From Auanema rhodensis (lineage: Eukaryota; Nematoda; Chromadorea; Rhabditida; Rhabditidae), in the NCBI GenBank assembly GCA_964057225.1, contig OZ059894.1, forward strand, positions 16,150,476-16,214,475: DNA of 64,000 nucleotides, in the 5' to 3' direction. Under the pieces are notes generated by a model, which searched no databases, had not been told where the DNA came from, and saw only the letters and a program-made list of their open reading frames with translations. Below, piece by piece: positions 26,745 to 41,363 of this stretch; position 1 is the first letter of the stretch, and each line of letters begins with the position of its first letter. The translations under genes were made by a program, and so were the position numbers.

Positions 26745-28244
26745 TTGACTTATTTATGATCTGATGAAGCTTTTATGAAATAGAAAGCTAAAAGGTTAAG
26801 TGATTTGGGCATGAACTTTAATATTTTACTATGTATAATCTCAACAAAAATTTTAAGAAAGAAAGTGAATTAATTGTTGAGATCAAATTATTTTCAAACT
26901 GATGTATGAAATATACTAATTAAGGGCAATATCTACAGATTAATCGGATTTTTCAACTTCTGCGATAGATATTTCAAAGAAAAAATGTGCTCATATGAAG
27001 CTTTTTTTTCCATTTTGTACCTAAATATATCAAAAGAGTGATTATTTCTTAAAAGCATGAGAAAATTCAAAGAAAGTATGTGCCATTGAGTTTAATGAAA
27101 TCTTTTTTTTCGCTTTCATTTAATTATCTTACAAGTCTTTTAACACCTTTCCCCATTTATTCACTCATTCTCTCAAATTTCAATTTTCTCTCATTGCTCC
27201 TTAATCTTTTTTTTTTTGAAATTTAAGTATGCGATAGATCTTTCTATACTTATTGCAGTTTTCTTTTATTCCGCTATGAGAACATATGTATTCTTCGAAA
27301 TGACTTTTTGACAATTCTACCAAAATCTAAAAGCAATTCGATTCGGAAGCACTAATGTCGAAAGAAGAAATATCTTCGAAATGAAGAATGGCCAACATCG
27401 AGAACAAGCGACGTGACTGTGAGCGAGATAGGGCTTGGAAAGCCGAATCGCCCCAAGGCCAGAGAGCCGGCAGCCTGCCATTCGCCTACGTGCACAACGA
27501 CATTTTTCCTAACCCGTGCTGGAAAATGAAAGAAGAGGAGGAATAGAAGTATGAAGAGCTGATTTTAGACGGCAATTGCCTTTTCTCTCATTCTATTTTT
27601 CTTTCTTTTATGGTCTCATCTCCCTCCCAAGCTGAAATTGAAAATTTTTATTTTTCACCAATTTTTCGGAAACATATACACTAGAAGCTTAAGTTTCTAT
27701 CGTTTCATATCTTTCAAGTCTACTTCCTGTCTATCTATGTAACTGTGTGAAATCGTTCATAGATTTAGAATTTTTTTCCTCGTTAAAACCTGAATTATGA
27801 TATACCTTGTTGACGTCAATTTTCAAAATTTGTAAAACTTATTGTGAAATTTCAAAACTTTTCATCAAAAAGAATATTCTATTATACAAATTAAATGTTA
27901 ATCTATATTTCATTCCTGCGACCCCACTATATATGACAATTAACTGGCAGTGTGCTACATTTTGAACGACGAACTTGCCCTTAATACAAAGATCACATTC
28001 GGAGCTTTTAGATCAACTATGCTTCCCACATCACATCTGTTGCTGGGATTTCCAGAGATACTTGATCTGTGTTCTGGTCATTTGCAGCCAGAGATTCGTT
28101 CCATCTCTTACACTAATTCTCCATTTTTTTATTTGTACTATTTGCATCTTTCTTATTTGTTTCTTTTTATTTAAAATAGTTGTTTTTTTTTATTTCACAC
28201 TTTCATTATTTTTTTAAAAAATTGAAATTCTTAGATAAGATTTT

Positions 28245-28283
28245 ACTTATAACCCACAGAAATTTTTTACTTGGGTTATAAGT
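28245..28283. repeat. Perfect 12-bp inverted repeat (hairpin)
   Basis: Left arm ACTTATAACCCA (28245-28256) and right arm TGGGTTATAAGT (28272-28283) are exact reverse complements around a 15-nt loop. It could be an RNA hairpin, a remnant of a miniature inverted-repeat element, or a regulatory cruciform; nothing nearby decides. Confidence 0.6.
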
Positions 28284-28942
28284 CCTACGTGCTTTCCAGC
28301 AAAATCAGAGATATCGCTGAAGAGAAAGGAAAAACTTAGATTCAGAGAGGTGTTCGCTTCGTTCCTTGTTTTGAAAGTAGAATTAAGATCGATATATATA
28401 TATGTACATCTACATAATAAATATGTTATCTCTTTCTCATTCTCTCTTCATCATATCTTTAGATATTACTATGCCTATATCTAGTTTTTTACTTCACTAA
28501 TGTAAAAGAAATGACCAAGAGAATCATATATTTTGTGGAAACTTGTCATGTTTCTCCTCTGTTCATCAGCTGGCAAGCTATAATCAATCGTTTCACCAAG
28601 CACCACTATGTATGTATGTATGTTCTATAATCCAAGAATGTTTTTTTTTTCAAACCTTTTGATTATTTGCTATTCTTTTCCCTTGTAATTAATCAGGAAT
28701 ATATCATTTAAAGATACCATTGTATACTTTTTATATTTTTCCGCCAAACGTCATTTACTTCCAAATCAATTGAAAAAAAGATGAATTCATTCTAGTTTTC
28801 TTTAAACTTCTTCAACTCGCTTCAAATGCATGCTCAGATATTTCTTTCTGCTATAATTCAAGTCTGTACTACACCTACTTTAAAAAAAAACTGTTGCTTC
28901 TCATGACAAACTACGTTTTCTGCGCATTTTCATAGAAAATAT

Positions 28943-29100
28943 ACGTGTCATAGTTGCCTTCTGTTTCTCTTGTGTTGACGATTCTTCTGGAGTCTTAGGC
29001 AAATACATCTATCCACGTGCCATTGTTATTCCTCATTTCGTGTATTCTACAGCAACGATCTTCTTAATATTTCAAATTTTCTCTAGATTATAGATCACGT
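28943..29100. promoter_or_regulatory. Cluster of candidate hypoxia-response cores upstream of the EGL-9-like gene
   Basis: RCGTG cores (the HIF site) occur at 28943-28947 (ACGTG), within CACGTG at 29014-29019, and on the minus strand at 29096-29100. All lie within 210 bp of the start codon. HIF feedback on PHD/EGL-9 genes is well established in animals. The core is short and similar motifs occur elsewhere in the window, so this is a suggestion only. Confidence 0.35.
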
Positions 29101-29150
29101 AGGCATAAAGGGTTGTGTGGTCTTCCATGTCTTATCGTTGATAAGAAATC

Positions 29151-32672
<3,522 letters not shown>

Positions 32673-32896
32673 TGTTGTGCAATTCGTGTACATTAAACAA
32701 CTTTTTCTATGATTTTCTAGGAATAATCATAATCGTCTAACATAGTCTGATGGTTTTGAATATTACAATACCGATTAGATATATAGTATTCCTTGAACAG
32801 GTGTGCCATATGAGGTTAATATCTTGTTTCGTTCTCCTATCCTTAAACATATTTCAAAAATACCGTAATGGTTAAGAACATTTATATATTTTTTTC

Positions 32897-35059
32897 GTTA
32901 AAAACCTGTAGAAAGAGGCCGTGATTGTATATAAGCCCAAGAGTTTTTTTTATCAATAATCTGTATCTTTATTCATTAAACGGTTAATTTTTCTTGTGAC
33001 AAAACGAGAAACAAAGGGTAAATTGAGGTTGTCTTCGTAACGTTTCTTTGGTTTTTTTTGTTCTCAATTGTTCTTATTCCTTCATCTATCAGTCGTTTTT
33101 TTTTTGTGTTTCATTGTTTTAAAAGCTCAATATGTATAGTTTATAGAATTTATAGAGTAAATCATAATTTATATTTTGTATTTTCTTGTTTTTTTTTATA
33201 TTTAAGCTTCTAAGTTGCAAACTAAAATCTTTAGATATTTGATCGACTAGTAGTTCTGTTCAAGCAAATGATATTCATTCTTGAAGCAAGATCCAGCAGC
33301 AAAACCTCTTAGATTTCTTTTGGTTTTGAGCATTTGGAAGATTTTAATATAAAAAAAATTAGAATAGGCCCTGATAGTAAGAGGGTTCTTGAAGCTTCTC
33401 TAACGAAGGCAAAAAAATATAAATCTATGGGCTTTAATTTACAAGAGATCACACATCTATCGAAAAAAAATGTTTTCTCTTCTTCTTTTAAGTTTTTACT
33501 TTCGGTTAGTTGGTAACTACGTAGTGCTATTCCAACATTTCGTCCAAGAACTCTATATGTCCTCCAATCTTGTAATAATTTAATATTTTCAAAAGTTTCC
33601 AATAGGAAGCACAATAGATGTTTTTGAATCTTTAGCTGTACTTTCCTAGAAAACCTATTTTGAACTCGGAAGCAAACTTACAGTTTGTAATTTTTTATTC
33701 AAGCGTAGCTAAATATTCCACTAAAAAACTAACATTTCGTGGTCGACCAATTTGTTTCTTTTTTCATAATTGAATAAAAAAAGTTTTGAAATTCTTTTTT
33801 GCTTTATGTTCAAGTGAACAGTTAGTCGCTTACTAGCTTCTGCTTTTCAAAACTTTAATCGATCTTTCAAAATTTTTCAATTTTCTTTAAAATTTGTATT
33901 TCTTTAAGAAAATATTTCTTTTAGAATTCTTACTTTTATAATATATTTCTAAACGTTTTTTTTTCATTTAGTAGTGTTTATGTTTTCAATAATTAAGCTA
34001 AGACTCTTCGTATTTTCATGAAAAACAACAAAAAAAAACGACTGATGTCAAATAATTTTCTAAAACTTCATCAACTTTCATTTTGAAAATTGACATTTTT
34101 TTGTTTTAAAGTATTAAAAATAGTTAAAATATATTTTTAAAATATTCAGAAACATTATAAAATAAATATTTTAACCTTTGTTCTTTTTATAAAAAAATAT
34201 TTGTAATAATAAATATGAATGAATGATTTACTATGTGAAATATAATATCAATTGAATTAACTTCAACTATAATAACAATCCGTACCACCTTATATATTAC
34301 TTATTCTAGTATTTCTGTTATTTGCTGTACATATAAAGCTTTGAACATAGCTTCTAACTTTCTCATTTTCAATGTGTCACTCGTTGAAGACGACAACGTT
34401 GGTGATCCCTGGGTTTTTCTCGAAATATCTTTCTCATTATCACCATTTATATTCTTTAAATTTCTTTTTTTCCTCACTAACTATTCATTAATATCATATA
34501 TTAAATGAAAATTATAAATTTCTTTTAATATTTTAGAATTTTCATTATGAAACTGATTCTTCTTTATTTCTTCTGCGTTGTTGCTTATGCATCTGCAGCT
34601 GTGGTAAGTGTCTTCGCTTTTTTTTTGTTTTAAGAATCCAAAAAGAATCTGAAAACATTGGTTGTAGATTATTTTTATTTTTTCACATATTTTTTATTTT
34701 ATTTTAGAGTTGGGCCATTCATTCAAAACCAATAGAAGATCCAAATGAACAGGTATATTCAAACATGTTTCCACAGACAAACTTGATTATTTCAGATTCG
34801 TTTGCAATCTAGAGCTTATTTACCTCCACGTTATGCAAACCTTTTTGGATCAAAATCACATATTGTATTTCTTTATGAAATATTTTCTTGTTTATTAGAT
34901 GTATCTTTACAGGTTAAAGGTGGTGCTGCCTTTTTGCCTCAACAAATTTCTGATGTAACAGGAAAATTGGGAAATTTGAGAAAGGAAACATTCAGCTGGC
35001 AGCCTAGCAGACTCTACTTCGATGGCAATGATTTCTGACTCGATGGCTTATCTCGACCT
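32897..35059 (+). repeat. 2163-bp direct repeat, copy A1
   Basis: From GTTAAAAACCTG at 32897 to CTCGACCT at 35059 the sequence recurs at a constant offset of 5146 bp (copy A2). No difference was seen on inspection, and ORFs in both copies translate identically. It starts 225 bp after the EGL-9-like stop. It contains a complete copy of the small secreted-protein gene up to just beyond its TGA, and two overlapping ORFs at about 33309-33614 of unknown meaning. An unbroken identical copy means a very recent duplication, gene conversion, or an assembly artefact. Confidence 0.95.
34547..35038 (+). CDS. Small secreted protein, copy 1
   Basis: Not recognised. ATG follows a TATTTTAG acceptor by about 10 nt (trans-splice-like). 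Exon 1 (34547-34603) encodes a clear signal peptide, MKLILLYFFCVVAYASAAV. Exon 2 (34708-34752) gives SWAIHSKPIEDPNEQ. Exon 3 begins at 34796 (IRLQSRAYLPPRYANLFGSK). A 48-nt stretch at about 34865-34912 begins GTATTT and ends TTACAG and keeps the frame, so it may be a further intron or stay in the protein. The frame ends with TGA at 35036 after YFDGNDF. After the TGA the duplication breaks off and only a few codons follow before a stop. There are no dibasic-flanked amidated peptides of an obvious family. Predicted secreted. Confidence 0.6.
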
Positions 35060-35496
35060 GTGTTCTAATAATAGATAAAATGCCTGCCGAGCGCACCCTT
35101 CCGCTCATTCCTTATTTTCTGCATTTTGAGCTATTTTCATGCTTATATTAACTGAAAACATGTTTTAATTCCTTGAAAATGTGTATATTTTTACAATTTT
35201 TAAAATGTGGTCAACGTGGTTGTGCCAGAAATATGGTCAAAATTGAATGGTCGAATTGGTCAAGAAAAGAAAAATACAATAATTTAAATATTTCTCCGTT
35301 GAATAAATGACGGATTTCCGAAAAGACCTGAAGCCATTAACTAATTATGATCTCCTGAATTTGGTAGAAAAATTGAAAATAAAAGATTTCCGAGGTATTT
35401 TCTTTTGAGTGACAAAGCAGGATTTACATCCGAATATGAAGACAAGGAGTTTTCATAATTAAGATCTTCGAAATGTTCAATATACTTATAATATAA

Positions 35497-35742
35497 TCAT
35501 TTACTTAGTCTAAAGGTATTCGTATCCCAGTCCACATCAAAAGTAAGCTTCAGTTTTCCTAACGCGTCTGTACCCAGAATATTAACATGTTCGAAATGAG
35601 TGTCGACATTGAAGACTTGACATTCAATGTTGCTGTTTTGTGCTAAAGTTTGAAGCAACAACGTTTGATGCAATCCGTTGTTTTCTTTACTATTGTTATC
35701 TGTGAACCATCTAGAATTAACTATAGGTCTCATTTCTAACAA
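35497..35742 (-). pseudogene. Possible retropepsin-like fragment
   Basis: An 81-codon frame includes FEHVNILGTDALGKLKLTFD. The ILGTDxL pattern resembles the C-terminal part of retroelement aspartic proteases, but the catalytic DTG triad is not in this fragment. It has no partner genes such as reverse transcriptase next to it. The identification is weak. Confidence 0.25.
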
Positions 35743-36149
35743 ATAGTTTTAGGGTTTTTACTCCGTGTATTGAACGTTCTTGGAAAGCTAAAATATACCA
35801 TTAAAAGCTCTTCTCACATTATTCTCTTTATTAACTGAAGCTTGCTCATCATTTTTGTTCTTAAAGTTTGTGTGTGATTTATTCAATACATTCAGACTAC
35901 AAAATTTACTCTTTTTGGTACATGCATTTTTGTTGTTTTAATCCGTCCAGGTATCATATATTTTTCTATTACTCATTTATATGAATAATTATTTATCTGG
36001 AATATTTGATAATATTGAATAGAAATGGATAATAATGGATTATCATTGATAATATTGGAAAATAACGATTACAATCTGTTCTTCTTTCTGTTCCTTCGGA
36101 AATGATACTACCAGTGCTAGAAATAGATTGTATATTCATTCCTGTATTC

Positions 36150-37900
36150 TTTCATATATTGAAAGGTTATGGTTAACATCGAATTATTGGTGATTCTCAT
36201 AGCACAAAGTTTTTAAGAAAAAGTGGAATAGGTTTCAAAACTATTTCTAGCAACACAGAGAAGTTCATAAGTTTCAGTCATATTTTACATTTGTTGACTG
36301 CAAATGAATATGAATGGTATCAAATAAGATTTCTAGATTCTATAAGTTTTATGTTATCTTCATTAGGCGAACTTGCTAAAATCTTGAATGATGATGAAAT
36401 GAACATCTCCAAAGAATATTACAAGGGTCCTCAAAAAGATGAAGATTTCTTTAAAACTATGAGGAAAAAAGGTAATTATCCATTTGAGTATACGGATTCA
36501 TTCAAGAGATATAATGAAACTAGACTGCCAAATATTGATAAATGTTATGATAAACTTAATAAGAAAGAATATACGACTAAACAATACTTGTATGATAAGT
36601 TAGTTTGGAAAAACATGGAAGATTATACTAGAATTCTTATGATTAATGATGTCCTTCTTATGGCAGATGTATTCGAGAATTTCAGTCAAATTGACTCTGA
36701 GGGTTTATGGACTTGATCCTTGTTGGTTTTATGCTAGTCTTGGACTATTGAAATACACTAAAGCTAAATTAGAAATTATCAATGATGTTGAGAAGTTTTA
36801 AATGATTGAAGAGGGAATGTAAGGTAGAATGGTTAATGATGTCAAAAGGTATGTAAAAGCTAATAATAAGTATTTAGAAAATTACAATCCAAAAGAATTA
36901 TCTAATTTTCTAGTGTACTTTGACGCTAATACTCTTTATGGTTTTGCAATGAAACTCATAATAAATTTGTTTTCGAACATCATTATGAAATAAGTTGTCA
37001 GAATGATGTATTAAATAATTAAGCTTTCATTTGAGATTATGTTAGAAAACTGAATATACAAGGAAAAGTATATATATTCAAAGCGGATTTAGAATATCCA
37101 AAGGAAATTCACAACATTCCTAATGAACTTCGATTACGTTCAGTAATAAGAGAATTCGGTAATGGAATCAAGAAGTTGTGTAATACTTTGAAGAATAAAA
37201 ATAATTATGTTATTCATTATCAAAATTAACAAAAGCAAACTTTAAATCTTTGGATGAAATTAAAGAACATCAAGAGAATTCTAAAATTTGATGAATCTGA
37301 TTGGCTTCCGTGCTATATAATATGAACGAATGGAGAATGGTGAATTCCATTACATTTCGAAGAAAGACAGAATAACAAAGTTACTAAAAAGCCAAACTTC
37401 AATAGAAATATAATAATAAATAAAGAATTGAATCTTATTGAAATGACTAAAACAAAAATTAATCTAGATAAGCCTATTTATATCGGTTTTGCTATTCTTG
37501 AACTTATTAAATGGTTGATGTATAATTTTCATTACAATGCAAAAAAACGGTGATAAAATTAATTTGTGTTATCAAGATACTGACAGTCTTATTTATGAAA
37601 TTATAACATCCCATCTTTACGAGAACATTCAAGAAGCTTCTTCTTTGAAGAAATATTTCAATTTAAGTGAATATTCAAAAATTCATCCTTACAAAACATG
37701 GAGATGAAACTAAAAAGAGTAAATATATCAAAAAGAATGTTGTGATGAAGTTGAATGTAGAGGATTTCAAAGATAATCTTTTCAACAATACTATTGTTTC
37801 GAAAAAATATTGTATGAGGAGTATTAAACAAACTCTTTACACACACGAACAAGAAAAGTTGTTTGTGATAATGAGGAGTTCTTTCCAATATTTAATCATT
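36150..37900 (+). pseudogene. Broken Polinton/Maverick-type family B DNA polymerase
   Basis: Pieces in successive frames follow the order of protein-primed family B polymerases of Polintons. About 36291-36716 is one intact frame (FLDSISFMLSSLGELA, GNYPFEYTDSFKRYNETRLP, DVLLMADVFENF), the exonuclease-to-palm region. FLVYFDANTLYGFAM (about 36911-36953) is motif A, KPIYIGFAILELIKWLMYNF (about 37469-37528) is the motif B region, and CYQDTDSLIYEI (about 37566-37601) is motif C with its Asp pair. FKDNLFNNTIV and the following residues (about 37766-37860) match the C-terminal part. Stops and frameshifts separate the blocks, so it is dead. No Polinton integrase, capsid or terminal inverted repeats were found in the window. 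It is sandwiched between repeats A1 and A2. Confidence 0.85.
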
Positions 37901-38042
37901 TCTTCTTGTGGATCTTATCCGAATTAATCAAAGTAATGAAGATTATTTTTTATGTTTTTATAGCAAAACCCTCAATTAATATCTGAATTACTATTCGAGT
38001 CAAGATTCACAATTTCTATTAAATTAAAACAATTTCTATTAA

Positions 38043-40205
38043 GTTAAAAACCTGTAGAAAGAGGCCGTGATTGTATATAAGCCCAAGAGTTTTTTTTATC
38101 AATAATCTGTATCTTTATTCATTAAACGGTTAATTTTTCTTGTGACAAAACGAGAAACAAAGGGTAAATTGAGGTTGTCTTCGTAACGTTTCTTTGGTTT
38201 TTTTTGTTCTCAATTGTTCTTATTCCTTCATCTATCAGTCGTTTTTTTTTTGTGTTTCATTGTTTTAAAAGCTCAATATGTATAGTTTATAGAATTTATA
38301 GAGTAAATCATAATTTATATTTTGTATTTTCTTGTTTTTTTTTATATTTAAGCTTCTAAGTTGCAAACTAAAATCTTTAGATATTTGATCGACTAGTAGT
38401 TCTGTTCAAGCAAATGATATTCATTCTTGAAGCAAGATCCAGCAGCAAAACCTCTTAGATTTCTTTTGGTTTTGAGCATTTGGAAGATTTTAATATAAAA
38501 AAAATTAGAATAGGCCCTGATAGTAAGAGGGTTCTTGAAGCTTCTCTAACGAAGGCAAAAAAATATAAATCTATGGGCTTTAATTTACAAGAGATCACAC
38601 ATCTATCGAAAAAAAATGTTTTCTCTTCTTCTTTTAAGTTTTTACTTTCGGTTAGTTGGTAACTACGTAGTGCTATTCCAACATTTCGTCCAAGAACTCT
38701 ATATGTCCTCCAATCTTGTAATAATTTAATATTTTCAAAAGTTTCCAATAGGAAGCACAATAGATGTTTTTGAATCTTTAGCTGTACTTTCCTAGAAAAC
38801 CTATTTTGAACTCGGAAGCAAACTTACAGTTTGTAATTTTTTATTCAAGCGTAGCTAAATATTCCACTAAAAAACTAACATTTCGTGGTCGACCAATTTG
38901 TTTCTTTTTTCATAATTGAATAAAAAAAGTTTTGAAATTCTTTTTTGCTTTATGTTCAAGTGAACAGTTAGTCGCTTACTAGCTTCTGCTTTTCAAAACT
39001 TTAATCGATCTTTCAAAATTTTTCAATTTTCTTTAAAATTTGTATTTCTTTAAGAAAATATTTCTTTTAGAATTCTTACTTTTATAATATATTTCTAAAC
39101 GTTTTTTTTTCATTTAGTAGTGTTTATGTTTTCAATAATTAAGCTAAGACTCTTCGTATTTTCATGAAAAACAACAAAAAAAAACGACTGATGTCAAATA
39201 ATTTTCTAAAACTTCATCAACTTTCATTTTGAAAATTGACATTTTTTTGTTTTAAAGTATTAAAAATAGTTAAAATATATTTTTAAAATATTCAGAAACA
39301 TTATAAAATAAATATTTTAACCTTTGTTCTTTTTATAAAAAAATATTTGTAATAATAAATATGAATGAATGATTTACTATGTGAAATATAATATCAATTG
39401 AATTAACTTCAACTATAATAACAATCCGTACCACCTTATATATTACTTATTCTAGTATTTCTGTTATTTGCTGTACATATAAAGCTTTGAACATAGCTTC
39501 TAACTTTCTCATTTTCAATGTGTCACTCGTTGAAGACGACAACGTTGGTGATCCCTGGGTTTTTCTCGAAATATCTTTCTCATTATCACCATTTATATTC
39601 TTTAAATTTCTTTTTTTCCTCACTAACTATTCATTAATATCATATATTAAATGAAAATTATAAATTTCTTTTAATATTTTAGAATTTTCATTATGAAACT
39701 GATTCTTCTTTATTTCTTCTGCGTTGTTGCTTATGCATCTGCAGCTGTGGTAAGTGTCTTCGCTTTTTTTTTGTTTTAAGAATCCAAAAAGAATCTGAAA
39801 ACATTGGTTGTAGATTATTTTTATTTTTTCACATATTTTTTATTTTATTTTAGAGTTGGGCCATTCATTCAAAACCAATAGAAGATCCAAATGAACAGGT
39901 ATATTCAAACATGTTTCCACAGACAAACTTGATTATTTCAGATTCGTTTGCAATCTAGAGCTTATTTACCTCCACGTTATGCAAACCTTTTTGGATCAAA
40001 ATCACATATTGTATTTCTTTATGAAATATTTTCTTGTTTATTAGATGTATCTTTACAGGTTAAAGGTGGTGCTGCCTTTTTGCCTCAACAAATTTCTGAT
40101 GTAACAGGAAAATTGGGAAATTTGAGAAAGGAAACATTCAGCTGGCAGCCTAGCAGACTCTACTTCGATGGCAATGATTTCTGACTCGATGGCTTATCTC
40201 GACCT
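38043..40205 (+). repeat. 2163-bp direct repeat, copy A2
   Basis: Second copy of the segment at 32897-35059. Here the right border runs straight into an open frame that continues the small secreted-protein gene, so this copy probably keeps the original right flank and A1 has lost it. The left border abuts the polymerase relic. Confidence 0.95.
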
Positions 40206-40433
40206 ATTTTAGCTCGTTCAAAAGAGACTAAAGCTGTATATACACCGACAATGTATCCACCTGTACGAGCAACAATCGTAAAAACTACCTATCTTGAGCA
40301 TTTACCATTAAATGAAATAACACGTCGTATTCCTGATCGTTCAAAATATAAAATTAAAGATACATTAGCTCCAAAAGTTTTACCATTTCCATTTCCCGGA
40401 CGCCCCGATAGCAAAGGCACAAGAACTGTCTAG
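39693..40433 (+). CDS. Small secreted protein, copy 2, with in-frame TGA and downstream extension
   Basis: Exons 39693-39749, 39854-39898 and 39942 onward repeat copy 1 exactly, with the same signal peptide and the same TGA (40182-40184) after YFDGNDF. In this copy the frame continues without interruption behind the TGA for 82 codons (LDGLSRPILARSKETKAV ... RIPDRSKYKIKD ... FPGRPDSKGTRTV) to TAG at 40433. The context TGA-CTC resembles the leaky TGA-CT context known from metazoan stop readthrough. Alternatives are an inactivating nonsense change, an unseen splice that skips the TGA (an ATTTTAG acceptor lies at about 40206-40212, but no good phase-compatible donor was found), or selenocysteine. 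The function is unknown. Confidence 0.55.
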
Positions 40434-41037
40434 AACTTACAATGATTGTACTGTTGTATCTATATACTTTGAATAAACATTTTTCTTAACATCAGCTTTA
40501 TAAAGAAATATGAACAACCGCTTTCTTTAAAAAAATGAATTAAAATGAAAATTATGATTATGAATAGTAAATTAGCATATTATAAACATATATTACTGTA
40601 TAAAAGTAATTTAAACGAAAATCATTTTAAACATAAATTTTAAAAATTAATTTATTACAGTTAGATTAACAATGATTACCCGTAATTAAGTGATAACGAC
40701 TGACTGTAGTAGAAGTGTCATAACATATGACATCACTGGGATATAATGAGCTTATTTACTGAGAAATTAATGAAAGTAGAAAGAAAAACACTTGAATATA
40801 AAGAGACACACAGGAAAAAAATATGAAAAAAACTAAAGAGAAGAGAAACTTTTTCTTGTAACAAATCAATATTTTGGTTCATTATGAATCAAATATTATG
40901 TTTGAATGGAGTAAATAGTTTTTCAATAATCCTTAAAACTTCTAATGTAAATTTGAAAAAAAAAGGAAAATAAAAGGTTTTAGATAGAGAAGAATGAAGA
41001 AAATATATACATCGTCAATCCAATATAATTTTCCACT
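40434..41037. other. Intergenic, 3' ends of converging genes
   Basis: AT-rich; an AATAAA signal occurs near 40472, about 40 nt after the TAG of copy 2. Nothing else is supported. Confidence 0.5.
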
Positions 41038-41319
41038 TTAATTTACAGTTACTTCAATTTTGCTCATTACGTATATTAAAACTATTCCTGAACCAATTCC
41101 GAGAACTTGAAGAGTTGTGACCAGCAAGCTCTCTTTCAAGTTTTGTTTAATGAGTTCATTGGTGGTATCACGTATTTCTGGGATCTGGAATGGAAAATGT
41201 ATCTTCAGAGAACTATTTAAATATATTTTAAAGCTCATATTTAGTTTTTTTTAATGTGTGGCTATCATATTTGAAGAAAGCCATTATGTTAGGATAGAGA
41301 GAGAGAGAGAGGGAGAGAG

Positions 41320-41363
<44 letters not shown>

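Larger units (their letters stand above)
26745..29150. other. Intergenic region upstream of the EGL-9-like gene
   Basis: No gene is supported. It contains a less AT-rich patch at about 27400-27530, a perfect hairpin at 28245-28283, a TATG-type tandem near 28610, and ACGTG/CACGTG cores close to the EGL-9 start (28943, 29014, 29096). Confidence 0.4.
35060..38042. other. Segment between the two direct repeats
   Basis: About 3 kb bounded exactly by copies A1 and A2. It contains a possible protease-like ORF on the minus strand (35497-35742) and a broken Polinton-type polymerase on the plus strand. Near its right end the string ACAATTTCTATTAA occurs twice in tandem (about 38010-38045), touching the A2 boundary. 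Confidence 0.7.

Noticed and set aside
32897-40205. LTR retrotransposon interpretation of the direct repeats
   Set aside because: The repeats contain a spliced host-type gene with signal peptide, and the interior has a Polinton polymerase rather than gag/reverse transcriptase.
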